Assembly: GCF_900109375.1 (NCBI RefSeq) | Contig: NZ_FOAB01000001.1 | Location: 310,001 to 374,000 of the forward strand | DNA length: 64,000 nt | Direction of reading: 5' to 3' | Origin: Aquimarina amphilecti | GTDB lineage: Bacteria > Bacteroidota > Bacteroidia > Flavobacteriales > Flavobacteriaceae | Notes under the pieces: model-generated | The model's database searches: none | Told to the model about the DNA's origin: nothing | The model's input: the letters and a program-made list of their open reading frames with translations, nothing else | In this document: positions 8,444 to 16,447 of the stretch, one piece after another | Layout: each line of letters opens with the position of its first letter | Position numbering within the stretch: position 1 is the stretch's first letter | Program-made: the position numbers and the translations under genes

Positions 8444-9496
8444 ATGCAAAATGTACGTAAAGGAGAAGAACTTAGTGAAAACACATTAAAATCATTTCTT
8501 CAAAAACAAGGTTTAATTAATGATTCTAAAAGTGATTGGGAGGTAAAACAATACACCCACGGATATTCTAATCTAACATATTTAATACATATAGAAGATA
8601 AGGAATATGTTTTGCGTCGTCCACCTTTTGGTGCAATTAAAAGAGGCCATGATATGGGACGAGAGTTTAAAGTGCAATCAAAAATATATAAGGCTTTTCC
8701 AAAAGTCCCTAAAATGTTCACTTTTACTGATGATGATAATGTGTTGGGGTGCCCGTTTTATATTATGGAAAAAGTAGAGGGTATTATTCTTAGTGTTAGA
8801 GAAGCTAAGAAACGTAATATTACCGCAATTGATTTTAAAACTATTTCTGATTCCTGGTTAGATTCGTTTGTTGAACTACATAATATTAACTATGAAGAAG
8901 TAGGTCTTGCTGATTTAGGTAAACCTAAAGGGTATGTAGAAAGACAAGTGACTAACTGGGGTAAACAATATCTTAATGCAGTTACGGAAGAAATTCCTGC
9001 GGCAGAAAAAGTAATGAAATGGATGGAAACAAATCAGCCAAAAGAATATCAATATAGTTTAGTTCACAATGATTTTAAATATGACAATGTTGTTTTTAAG
9101 GATAACAGTTGGACTCAAGTAAGTGCAGTGTTAGATTGGGAAATGGCAACACTAGGTGATCCATTGATGGATTTAGGAACTTCTTTGGGGTATTGGACTA
9201 TGAGTAGTGATCACCAATTTGTACAACAAGGTATCCCTTCACCAACAATTATGGAAGGAAATCCTAGTAGAAGTGAAATTGTAGCATTATATGAAGAAAA
9301 AAGTGGAAGAGAAGTTGGGAATTTAGTATTCTATTATTCTTTTGGGCTTTTTAAGATTGCTGTGATTGCTCAACAAATCTATTATAGATATAGTAAAGGT
9401 TTGACAACAGACCCACGTTTTGCGCAATTGAATAAGGCATCAGAGTTGCTTTGTAATATTGCTTGGAAGGCAATTCAAACTAAGAAAATTGATTAA
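8444..9496 (+). CDS. APH-family phosphotransferase, ACAD10/11 kinase-like
   Basis: A 350-residue small-molecule kinase of the aminoglycoside phosphotransferase fold, matching the N-terminal half of ACAD10/11. Seen: nucleotide-loop region YVLRRPPFG, catalytic HNDFKYDNV with Asp210, and the metal-binding LDWEMATLGDP with Asp231 followed by MDLG. It lies 3 nt after the ACAD11-like dehydrogenase. The bacterial counterpart LvaA phosphorylates 4-hydroxyvaleryl-CoA, and the animal enzymes phosphorylate 4-hydroxyacyl-CoAs, so the same role is proposed. It is not an antibiotic-resistance enzyme: the neighbours and motifs point to acyl-CoA metabolism. Confidence 0.92.
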   Translation: MQNVRKGEELSENTLKSFLQKQGLINDSKSDWEVKQYTHGYSNLTYLIHIEDKEYVLRRPPFGAIKRGHDMGREFKVQSKIYKAFPKVPKMFTFTDDDNVLGCPFYIMEKVEGIILSVREAKKRNITAIDFKTISDSWLDSFVELHNINYEEVGLADLGKPKGYVERQVTNWGKQYLNAVTEEIPAAEKVMKWMETNQPKEYQYSLVHNDFKYDNVVFKDNSWTQVSAVLDWEMATLGDPLMDLGTSLGYWTMSSDHQFVQQGIPSPTIMEGNPSRSEIVALYEEKSGREVGNLVFYYSFGLFKIAVIAQQIYYRYSKGLTTDPRFAQLNKASELLCNIAWKAIQTKKID

Positions 9497-9506
9497 ACAT
9501 AAAAGG

Positions 9507-10142
9507 ATGGATTATTTAAAGGCGACGTATTATTATGATTATGATACAGTAGAAGTCCAAAGTATAATTGCAGAATTTAAAGTGAGTAATTTGACTCCAA
9601 AGGAGAAAGCAAAAGCTTTGTATATAAAAATTAGAGATGATTGGCGTTACGATCCATATCATATTAGCTTAAAAAAAGAAGCTTATAAAGCAAGTGGAGT
9701 AGCAAAAAAGAGTAGTGGTCATTGTTTAGATAAATCAGTTTTATTAATTGCTTGTCTAAGAGGGTTAGGGATTCCAGCTAGAATTCATTTAGCGAAAGTG
9801 AAAAATCATATTGCGGTAGAACGATTGATTGAGAAATTTGGCACAAATGAATTGACTCCACATGGAATGATCAATGTCTATTTGGATGGAAAATGGTTGA
9901 AAGCGTCCCCTGCTTTTAATAAAGCGCTATGTGAGAAATGTAATGTAGCACCATTAGAATTTGATGGAGAAAATGACTCCGTGTTTCAGGAATTTGATAA
10001 TAAAGGAGGTGTTTTTATGGAATATTTGGAGGATTATGGTCATTTTGATGATATGCCTTTTGAATTTATTCTTACTAATATCAAAGAGCATTACAGTGAT
10101 ATATTCAAAAAATATGAAGGGCTTACAGAAATAAGATTATAA
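9507..10142 (+). CDS. Transglutaminase-like domain protein
   Basis: 211 residues with a transglutaminase-like cysteine-peptidase core. Cys sits in SGHCLDKSVLLIACLRGLG (helix N-terminus), followed by a strand IPARIHLAK, a His in TPHGMINVYLDGKW and an acidic residue a little later, giving a plausible Cys-His-Asp arrangement. No signal peptide, so cytosolic. The frame opens further upstream at TTG 9459, inside the kinase gene, but ATG 9507, preceded by AAAAGG, is the likely start. Why a transglutaminase-like protein sits inside an acyl-CoA operon is unclear; thioester hydrolysis or transfer would be chemically compatible with the triad, but that is speculation. Confidence 0.8.
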   Translation: MDYLKATYYYDYDTVEVQSIIAEFKVSNLTPKEKAKALYIKIRDDWRYDPYHISLKKEAYKASGVAKKSSGHCLDKSVLLIACLRGLGIPARIHLAKVKNHIAVERLIEKFGTNELTPHGMINVYLDGKWLKASPAFNKALCEKCNVAPLEFDGENDSVFQEFDNKGGVFMEYLEDYGHFDDMPFEFILTNIKEHYSDIFKKYEGLTEIRL

Positions 10143-10150
10143 AAATTATT

Positions 10151-10537
10151 ATGATGAAAACATATACAGGAATTAATCAAAAGCAGTTTCAAGATTTTTT
10201 AGAATTATCTGTTGATGGTGCTTTTCAGATGATTAATCTTTTAAAGTTTAAAAAAAAAGTTGAAGGAACGGAGCTAACTGGAGCACAGGTATATGCCGAA
10301 TATTTGAATGCAATATTGCCTTTTTTTCAAGATACAAGAGCTAAGATTATATATCAAGGTAAACCTCTATTCGGTTTGATAGGTCCAGAAGATACCATAG
10401 AATGGGATAAAATACTTATTGTAGAATACGAAAGCAAAGAGGAATTCATTGGGATGATTACAAAAAAGGGATATCCAGCAGAAATGCGAAGTCGTGCTTT
10501 ATCAGATTCACGACTTATTCTCAGTATTGAGAAATGA
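10151..10537 (+). CDS. DUF1330-like small protein
   Basis: 128 residues. The segment FQMINLLKFKKKVEG, followed by GAQVYAEYLNAILPFF, looks like DUF1330-type dimeric alpha-beta barrel proteins. No catalytic residues can be named. Two adjacent ATG codons make the start ambiguous by one residue. It is 8 nt after the transglutaminase-like gene. Its role in the operon is unknown; the lva operon also carries a small essential protein of unknown fold (LvaB) beside its kinase, but I see no specific similarity that would equate them. Confidence 0.7.
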   Translation: MMKTYTGINQKQFQDFLELSVDGAFQMINLLKFKKKVEGTELTGAQVYAEYLNAILPFFQDTRAKIIYQGKPLFGLIGPEDTIEWDKILIVEYESKEEFIGMITKKGYPAEMRSRALSDSRLILSIEK

Positions 10538-10563
10538 ATGTAGATTAATCAATTTAATATGAT

Positions 10564-11319
10564 ATGCAAGTAAAAGATAAAATAGTAATAGTAACAGGTG
10601 CAGGTTCTGGTATTGGAGCTGCTACTGCAAAACATTTTGCGAAACATCACGCCACCGTTATTGTTTCTGATATCAAAGAAGAAAAAGCCAAAACTACAGT
10701 GGAGCAAATCAAACAAGAAGGAGGAAAAGCAGTAGTAATTACGGCTAATGTTGCCAAGTATGAAGATGTAGAACAACTTATCTCTGAAACTGTATCACAA
10801 TTTGGGCAATTAGATGTTATTGTTAATAATGCAGGAATTGGTCCTAGAAATATGTCCAAGACGGCAGAGTATACTTTGGAAGATTGGGATAGTGTAATCG
10901 CAGTGAATCAAACAGGAGTGTTTTATTGTATGAAACTAGCATTACAACAAATGATGAAACAAGGTTCTGGTAATATTGTTAATATAGCATCTTTGGCAGG
11001 TTTGAAAGCATCTTTGAATAACCTTTCTTATTGTGCAAGTAAGTTTGCGGTGGTTGGAATGACAAAATCTGCTGCCTTAGAATATGCTACAAAGAACATA
11101 AGAATCAATGCCGTTTGTCCAGGGTATACAGAATCCGCTTTGTTGAGTAAACTATTGTCTGTAAGACCTGATATGGATGATATGTTAAAAAGTGTAATTC
11201 CTATGAAGCGATATGGACAAGCAGAAGAAATAGCAGAAGCTGTAGTATGGCTTGCTTCAGAAAACACCAAGTTTATTACTGGTCAGACTATTACATTAGA
11301 TGGAGGAACGTCTCTATAA
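10564..11319 (+). CDS. Short-chain dehydrogenase/reductase (SDR)
   Basis: A 251-residue classical SDR. TGAGSGIGAAT cofactor loop, an acidic residue after beta-2 (VSDIKEE) that favours NAD over NADP, NNAGIG, catalytic Ser in IASLAG and YCASK. Ends in LDGGTSL. Second of three SDRs in the operon. Likely a hydroxyacyl-CoA or hydroxy-acid dehydrogenase acting with the neighbouring isomerase and hydratase; the exact substrate is not visible. Confidence 0.92.
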   Translation: MQVKDKIVIVTGAGSGIGAATAKHFAKHHATVIVSDIKEEKAKTTVEQIKQEGGKAVVITANVAKYEDVEQLISETVSQFGQLDVIVNNAGIGPRNMSKTAEYTLEDWDSVIAVNQTGVFYCMKLALQQMMKQGSGNIVNIASLAGLKASLNNLSYCASKFAVVGMTKSAALEYATKNIRINAVCPGYTESALLSKLLSVRPDMDDMLKSVIPMKRYGQAEEIAEAVVWLASENTKFITGQTITLDGGTSL

Positions 11320-11352
11320 TTATTTAATTACGAAACAAAGTTGAAAAATATA

Positions 11353-12117
11353 ATGTATACAATAAAAGTTGAAAAGAAACATAACTACGCAATTGTTCAA
11401 TTAAGCAGAGGGAAAGTAAATGCTATTAATCATCAAATGACGCAGGAAATAAGAAAAGCTTTTTTAGATCTAGAAGCTGATGATACTGTTAAAGGTGTTA
11501 TAATAACAGGAACACCGCATTTTTTTACAGCTGGTCTTGATGTGATCGAATTATATAGTTATGATAAACCAAAGATGAATGAGTTTTTCAACGATTTTGG
11601 AGGGATGTATATTCAATTAGCAAAGTTTAGTAAACCATTTATATGTGCGATTACAGGATATTCTCCAGCAGGAGGATGTGTAATTGCTATTACAGCTGAT
11701 CATCGTATTATGGCAAGAGGAGATAAGTATACAATTGGATTAAATGAAGTGGCTGTGAATATTCAGATTTCTAATAATCTTATCAGAGGATATTCTTATT
11801 GGTTAGGCGAAGGAAAGGCAAATGAATGTATTCTAGGTGGTAGACTAATGCATGTAGATGAAGCTTTGGAGGCAGGTTTGGTAAATGAAGTATGTGATTT
11901 AGAAGAAGTTTTACCAAAAGCCGAAGCTAAAATGAAGCAATATTTGCAAGCAGATGAAGATATCTTTATAAATACTAAGTATAAATTAAGAAGAGATTGG
12001 CTAGAAAGTATGGAAGATGATCCTAAAGTTGATTTGGAACAAGCTATTTCTCTGTGGTGGAAACCAGAAATAAGAGCAAAAATGAAAGTTTTTGTAGAAA
12101 GTCTTCAAAATAAATAA
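11353..12117 (+). CDS. Enoyl-CoA delta-isomerase (crotonase family)
   Basis: 254 residues, crotonase fold. SPAGGCVIAITADHRIMA followed by YTIGLNEV closely resembles mitochondrial enoyl-CoA isomerase ECI1 (PAGGC, IGLNE). The first catalytic Glu of true hydratases is replaced by Val in GGCVIAI, while the second (in LNEV) is kept. That one-glutamate pattern is characteristic of delta3,delta2-enoyl-CoA isomerases rather than hydratases. An upstream TTG (11341) is in frame, but ATG 11353 gives the expected N-terminus. An isomerase suits a pathway in which elimination from a 4-phosphoacyl-CoA gives a misplaced double bond. Confidence 0.88.
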   Translation: MYTIKVEKKHNYAIVQLSRGKVNAINHQMTQEIRKAFLDLEADDTVKGVIITGTPHFFTAGLDVIELYSYDKPKMNEFFNDFGGMYIQLAKFSKPFICAITGYSPAGGCVIAITADHRIMARGDKYTIGLNEVAVNIQISNNLIRGYSYWLGEGKANECILGGRLMHVDEALEAGLVNEVCDLEEVLPKAEAKMKQYLQADEDIFINTKYKLRRDWLESMEDDPKVDLEQAISLWWKPEIRAKMKVFVESLQNK

Positions 12118-12147
12118 ACCAATAAAATAAATAAAAAACACGATATA

Positions 12148-13152
12148 ATGAATAAACAAATCATCCTAAAAAATCGCCCAGAAGGGTTACCAGATAATAA
12201 CACTTGGGAATTACAGGAAAACCCAATTCCAGAACCTAAGGAAGGAGAAGTGTTAATTAAGCATCATTATATTTCATTAGATCCAGCAATGCGTGGTTGG
12301 ATGCGTGAAGGTAAATCTTATATAGAACCAGTAGAATTAGATGACGTTATGAGAGCTGGATCAATAGGAGAGATTATAAAGTCTAATAATCACCCCAGAT
12401 TTAAGGTTGGTGACTATGTTACTGGTTGGGGAGGTGTACAACAATATGCTGTCACTAATGGTGATAATTGGTACGCTGTGGATCCTAATTTAGCACCTCT
12501 ACCTATGTATATAGGAACTCTTGGAATGCCTGGTATGACTGCATATTTCGGAATTTTAGAAGTAGGGAAAATTAAAGAAGGAGATATTGTTTTAGTTTCT
12601 GGAGCTGCTGGAGCTGTTGGTAGTGTGGTTGGTCAGATAGCAAAGATTAAAGGATGTCGTGTTATTGGGATAGCTGGAGGAAAGGAAAAATGTAGTTATA
12701 TTAAAGATGTTTTAGGTTTTGATGCTGCTATAGATTATAAATCAGAAGATATATATGAAGCAATCAAAAATGAATGTCCTAAAGGCATTGATGTTTATTT
12801 TGATAACGTAGGAGGAGAAATTTTAGACGCAGCGTTATCTAGACTGCGTATGCATGCGAGAATTGTGATTTGCGGAGCAATTTCTCAATATAATAATATG
12901 GAGAATATGAAGGGACCTAAGAACTATTTGTCTTTATTAGTGAGTCGGGCTACAATGCAAGGTATGGTTGTTATGGATTATGCTAAAGATTACGGGAGTG
13001 CAGCGAGAGAAATGGGCGGTTGGTTAGCACAAGGAAAACTAAAGAGTAAAGAAGATGTTTATGAAGGAATAGAAAATTTTCATGAAACATTTTTGCGTCT
13101 CTTTTCCGGAAATAAAATGGGTAAATTAGTATTAAAAGTTATCGAAGCTTAG
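12148..13152 (+). CDS. NADP-dependent MDR oxidoreductase, PTGR/leukotriene B4 12-hydroxydehydrogenase type
   Basis: 334 residues, zinc-free medium-chain reductase. Seen: DPAMRGWM near residue 50, GTLGMPGMTAYFGILEVG, the cofactor loop SGAAGAVGSVVGQIAKIKG, and the family tail GKLVLKVIE. Animal and bacterial relatives (PTGR1, CurA) reduce the alpha-beta double bond of 2-alkenals, enones and 15-oxo-prostaglandins with NADPH. Within this operon it would saturate an enone or enal intermediate. It is 30 nt after the isomerase and 1 nt before the next MDR gene, so the two reductases are translationally linked. Confidence 0.92.
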   Translation: MNKQIILKNRPEGLPDNNTWELQENPIPEPKEGEVLIKHHYISLDPAMRGWMREGKSYIEPVELDDVMRAGSIGEIIKSNNHPRFKVGDYVTGWGGVQQYAVTNGDNWYAVDPNLAPLPMYIGTLGMPGMTAYFGILEVGKIKEGDIVLVSGAAGAVGSVVGQIAKIKGCRVIGIAGGKEKCSYIKDVLGFDAAIDYKSEDIYEAIKNECPKGIDVYFDNVGGEILDAALSRLRMHARIVICGAISQYNNMENMKGPKNYLSLLVSRATMQGMVVMDYAKDYGSAAREMGGWLAQGKLKSKEDVYEGIENFHETFLRLFSGNKMGKLVLKVIEA

Positions 13153-13153
13153 C

Positions 13154-14131
13154 ATGAAAGCAATAGTTTGCAAGAAATATGGTCTACCATCAAATTTGGT
13201 ATATGAAGATGTTACAAGTCCAAAACCAAAGGATAATGAAGTTTTAATAAAAGTAAAGGCATGCGGAGTTAATTTCCCTGACACTTTGATAATTCAAGGA
13301 TTATATCAATTTAAACCTAATGTACCTTTTATTCCAGGAAGTGATGTTGCTGGAGTAATAAAAGAATTAGGGGCTAATGTAAAACACCTTAAAGTAGGCG
13401 ATGAGGTTTTTGGATTCGTAATGCAAGGAGGGTATGCTAAAGAAGTTGCAATTCCTGCGAATGTATGTTTTAAAAAACCTCCTAAGATGGATTTTTCTGT
13501 GGCTGCATCTTTTATGATTGCATACGGTACATCATATCATGCATTAAAGGATCGTGCTAAATTAAATGAAGGAGAAACCTTATTAGTGCTAGGAGCATCC
13601 GGAGGTGTGGGTCTAGCCGCAATAGAATTAGGTAAGTTAATGGGGGCAAAGGTAATTGCAGCCGCATCTTCTAAAGAAAAGCTTCAGTTATGTAAAGAAT
13701 ATGGTGCAGATGAAGTTATAAACTATACTAAGGAGGATCTAAAAAGTAAAATTAAAGAGTTAACAGATGGAAAAGGAGCAGACGTTGTGTATGATCCTGT
13801 AGGAGGAGATTTTTCTGAACTAGCACTGCGAGGGACCGCTTGGGAAGGTAGGTATTTAGTAATAGGTTTCGCAGCTGGACAGATTCCTAAAATACCATTG
13901 AACTTAGCATTATTAAAGGGATGTTCTATTGTTGGTGTGTTTTGGGGTAATTTTGCGATGAAAAACCCTAAAGGTAATATGGATAATACATTGCAATTAA
14001 TGAAATGGATGGAGGAAGGAAGAGTACAACCACACATTCATAAAATATATCCGTTAGAAAAAGCTCCATTAGCTTTAGAGGAGATGATGGATAGGAAAGT
14101 AAGAGGCAAAGCGGTGATTCAATGTTCTTAA
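13154..14131 (+). CDS. Quinone oxidoreductase-like MDR protein
   Basis: 325-residue zinc-independent MDR of the QOR type: NFPDTLIIQGLYQFKPNVPF, GSDVAGVI, LGASGGVGLAAIELGKLMG as the NADPH loop, YDPVGGD, and RKVRGKAVI at the C-terminus. The catalytic-zinc cysteines and histidines of alcohol dehydrogenases are absent. Members reduce quinones or enoyl thioesters and enones. It starts 1 nt after the PTGR-type gene stops. The substrate is unknown; an enoyl-CoA or enone reduction is inferred from context. Confidence 0.9.
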   Translation: MKAIVCKKYGLPSNLVYEDVTSPKPKDNEVLIKVKACGVNFPDTLIIQGLYQFKPNVPFIPGSDVAGVIKELGANVKHLKVGDEVFGFVMQGGYAKEVAIPANVCFKKPPKMDFSVAASFMIAYGTSYHALKDRAKLNEGETLLVLGASGGVGLAAIELGKLMGAKVIAAASSKEKLQLCKEYGADEVINYTKEDLKSKIKELTDGKGADVVYDPVGGDFSELALRGTAWEGRYLVIGFAAGQIPKIPLNLALLKGCSIVGVFWGNFAMKNPKGNMDNTLQLMKWMEEGRVQPHIHKIYPLEKAPLALEEMMDRKVRGKAVIQCS

Positions 14132-14156
14132 TGTTATTTAATAAACGAGTTTACAT

Positions 14157-14894
14157 ATGAGATTAAAAAATAGAATTGCAATCGTTACAGGAGGAGCAAG
14201 AGGAATAGGAAAAGCTATTTCTATGTTATTTGCTAAAGAAGGCGCAACTGTAATTATTTGGGATTTATTACCGGAAGGTGAACAGGTGGCTAAGTCTATA
14301 TTAGGCAATGATCAAGTTGCTGAATTTACAAGTATTTCTGTTACTGATAAAGTGGCTATTGAGGTCGAGGCTGAAAGAATTCATAAGAAGTATGGAAAAA
14401 TAGATATTTTGATTAATAATGCGGGAATAACTAAAGATCGTACACTGCATAAAATGAGTGAGAATGAATGGGATGCTGTAATTGAAGTAAATTTAAAAGG
14501 TGTTTTTTTATGTACCCAAGTTGTTTCTCAATATATGAAAGATACTGGATATGGACGAATTGTGTCTGCAGCTTCTAATGTAGGTTTGAGAGGGAATTTT
14601 GGGCAAACCAATTATGCTGCTACTAAAGCTGGTGTTATTGCGATGTCTAAAACTTGGACAATTGAGTTGGGTAAATATGGAATAACTGCAAATGCACTAG
14701 CACCTGGGTTTACGCTAACCGAGATGACGGATCAGATCCCTAAAGAGCATGTAGATAGTATTAAGTCTCAAATCCCTCTAAAAAAAGCTGCTACACCTAT
14801 GGATATTGCTTATGGGTATTTATATCTAGCATCTGATGAAGCTTCTTATGTATCTGGTATTTGCCTAACTATAGATGGTGGGATTTCGAGATAA
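14157..14894 (+). CDS. FabG-like SDR
   Basis: 245 residues. TGGARGIGKAI, NNAGITKD, Ser in SAASNVG, catalytic YAATK and the end IDGGISR: an archetypal 3-oxoacyl-ACP/CoA reductase. This is not the housekeeping copy, which is at 35.3 kb. Within the operon it most likely interconverts 3-oxo- and 3-hydroxyacyl-CoA, the latter made by the MaoC hydratase encoded next (26 nt spacing). Confidence 0.92.
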   Translation: MRLKNRIAIVTGGARGIGKAISMLFAKEGATVIIWDLLPEGEQVAKSILGNDQVAEFTSISVTDKVAIEVEAERIHKKYGKIDILINNAGITKDRTLHKMSENEWDAVIEVNLKGVFLCTQVVSQYMKDTGYGRIVSAASNVGLRGNFGQTNYAATKAGVIAMSKTWTIELGKYGITANALAPGFTLTEMTDQIPKEHVDSIKSQIPLKKAATPMDIAYGYLYLASDEASYVSGICLTIDGGISR

Positions 14895-14920
14895 CTTAGG
14901 AATTTTTAAAATGGAAAAAC

Positions 14921-15388
14921 ATGGATCAACTTATTTGTAAAAACTTTGATGAGTTTAAAGCTTACCGTGGAAAACAATTACCATTGGGTAAATGGTTGAC
15001 AGTAACTCAGAAAATGATTAATGCGTTTGCTGATGCTACAAAAGATCATCAATGGGTGCACGTTGATTTAGAGCGCATTAAAAAGGAATCTCCATTTAAA
15101 AAACCTATTGCTCATGGTTTTTTATCAGTTTCGCTACTATCCAAAATGTTGATGGATCTTATTGATATAGAAAGTTTAGCAATGGGTGTTAATTATGGAC
15201 TTAACAAAGTACGATTTCCACATCCAGTAATGGTCGATAGCAGATTAAGATTACATAGTAGTATCCTAATGATCGAGTCATACGCAGAGAAGGGATTGAA
15301 AACTACTTGGGATTGTTCAGTAGAAATTGAAGGTCTTGAAAAACCTGCGTGTGTTGCGGAATTTGTTTCATTGATGTTTGAGAAATAG
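14921..15388 (+). CDS. MaoC-like (R)-enoyl-CoA hydratase
   Basis: 155-residue single hot-dog domain. It carries the MaoC hydratase signature: ADATKDHQWVHVD (Asp and His dyad), then FKKPIAHGFLSVSLL. Length is normal for a stand-alone (R)-specific hydratase. It would hydrate 2-enoyl-CoA to (R)-3-hydroxyacyl-CoA, a substrate for the FabG-like SDR encoded just upstream. Last intact enzyme of the operon. Confidence 0.92.
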   Translation: MDQLICKNFDEFKAYRGKQLPLGKWLTVTQKMINAFADATKDHQWVHVDLERIKKESPFKKPIAHGFLSVSLLSKMLMDLIDIESLAMGVNYGLNKVRFPHPVMVDSRLRLHSSILMIESYAEKGLKTTWDCSVEIEGLEKPACVAEFVSLMFEK

Positions 15389-15463
15389 TAGTGTTAATTA
15401 AGTTTTATTTTTTTTGAAAGGTTTCAAAATCCGTTTTTTTGATATTAATGGTATCTTTAGAAG

Positions 15464-16284
15464 ATGCAGTTTCAGGAATTTTATTTCAATTATAACGATT
15501 ACCAGCTCTTTGGGCAATATTGGTTGCCAGAGGATTGTAAAGCAATAGTTTTGTTAGTTCATGGCATGGGTGAGCATTCTAGTAGATATGCAGATTATGT
15601 CATACCTCAATTATTAGCAAAACAAATTGGTGTAATAACCTATGATAATTTTGGTCATGGAAAAAGCAGTGGTAAGAGAGGTCATTGTCCGGAATATGAA
15701 TCTTTAATGGATGTTATAGACATAGTTTATCAAAAAGCAAAAGAACTTAGCATTCTACCTATCTTTTTTATGGCCATAGTATGGGAGGGAATTTAGTTAT
15801 TAACTATGTGTTGCAAAAAAAACCTGAAATTACAGGAGTAATTTTAACCAGTCCATTTTTACGTTTAGCGTTTCAACCACCTAAATGGAAAATGATAATG
15901 GGTCAGCTTTTTCAGAGATTGGCGCCGTCAATTACATTACCTTCTGGTTTAGACCCAAATGCTATTTCTAGAGTAAATGTAGAAGTAGAAAAATATAAAA
16001 ATGACCCTTTAATTCATGATAAGGTAAGTCCAAATTTTACAATACCGGTTATAAAGGCTGGTTTGTGGGCAATAACCCAGGCACCTTTTTTAAAAAAACC
16101 AATTTTGTTAGTTCATGGAACAGCTGATAAGATTACGGATTTTAAAGCAAGTCAGGAGTTTGCAGAAAAAAATAATATGATTGATTTTATATCCTTTAAG
16201 GATTCGTATCATGAGATACATAATGACTTAGAGAAAGAGAAATTTATTATGATAATTACTGATTGGATTGATCAGAAAGCTTAA
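15464..16284 (+). pseudogene. Alpha/beta hydrolase (monoacylglycerol lipase-like), frameshifted
   Basis: Two overlapping frames together encode one serine hydrolase of about 273 residues. The first part (15464 on) has VLLVHGMGEHSSRY (oxyanion) and YDNFGHGKSSG. The second (to 16284) has GGNLVINY, acid region LVHGTADKITD and a C-terminal His in YHEIHNDL. The frames break in a run of six T at 15764-15769. With seven T the reading restores PIFFYGHSMGGNLV, including the GxSxG nucleophile elbow. So a single-base deletion, or a sequencing or assembly error in a homopolymer, splits the gene. If real, neither product would be active. It lies 75 nt after maoC and may end the operon; such lipases release fatty acids from esters. 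Confidence 0.85.
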
Positions 16285-16447
16285 TCTTTTGATAATTAAT
16301 ATTTAAGCAGGTTTTTCGTCAGTATTTTCATACTAAGTTATTGTTGTTATAAATAAGGTTTTTGTTTATTTTTATTAGCATAATTAATTGTTGTTTAAAA
16401 ACAACTCTTAAAACCTAAAAACACACAAAAAAAAACAATATAAGATT

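Noticed and set aside
8140..8484. 114-codon minus-strand frame
   Set aside because: Lies opposite the end of the ACAD11-like gene and the start of the kinase; no family features.
8444..9496. Antibiotic-resistance aminoglycoside phosphotransferase
   Set aside because: The fold is APH, but sequence and the adjacent ACAD11-like gene place it in acyl-CoA metabolism.
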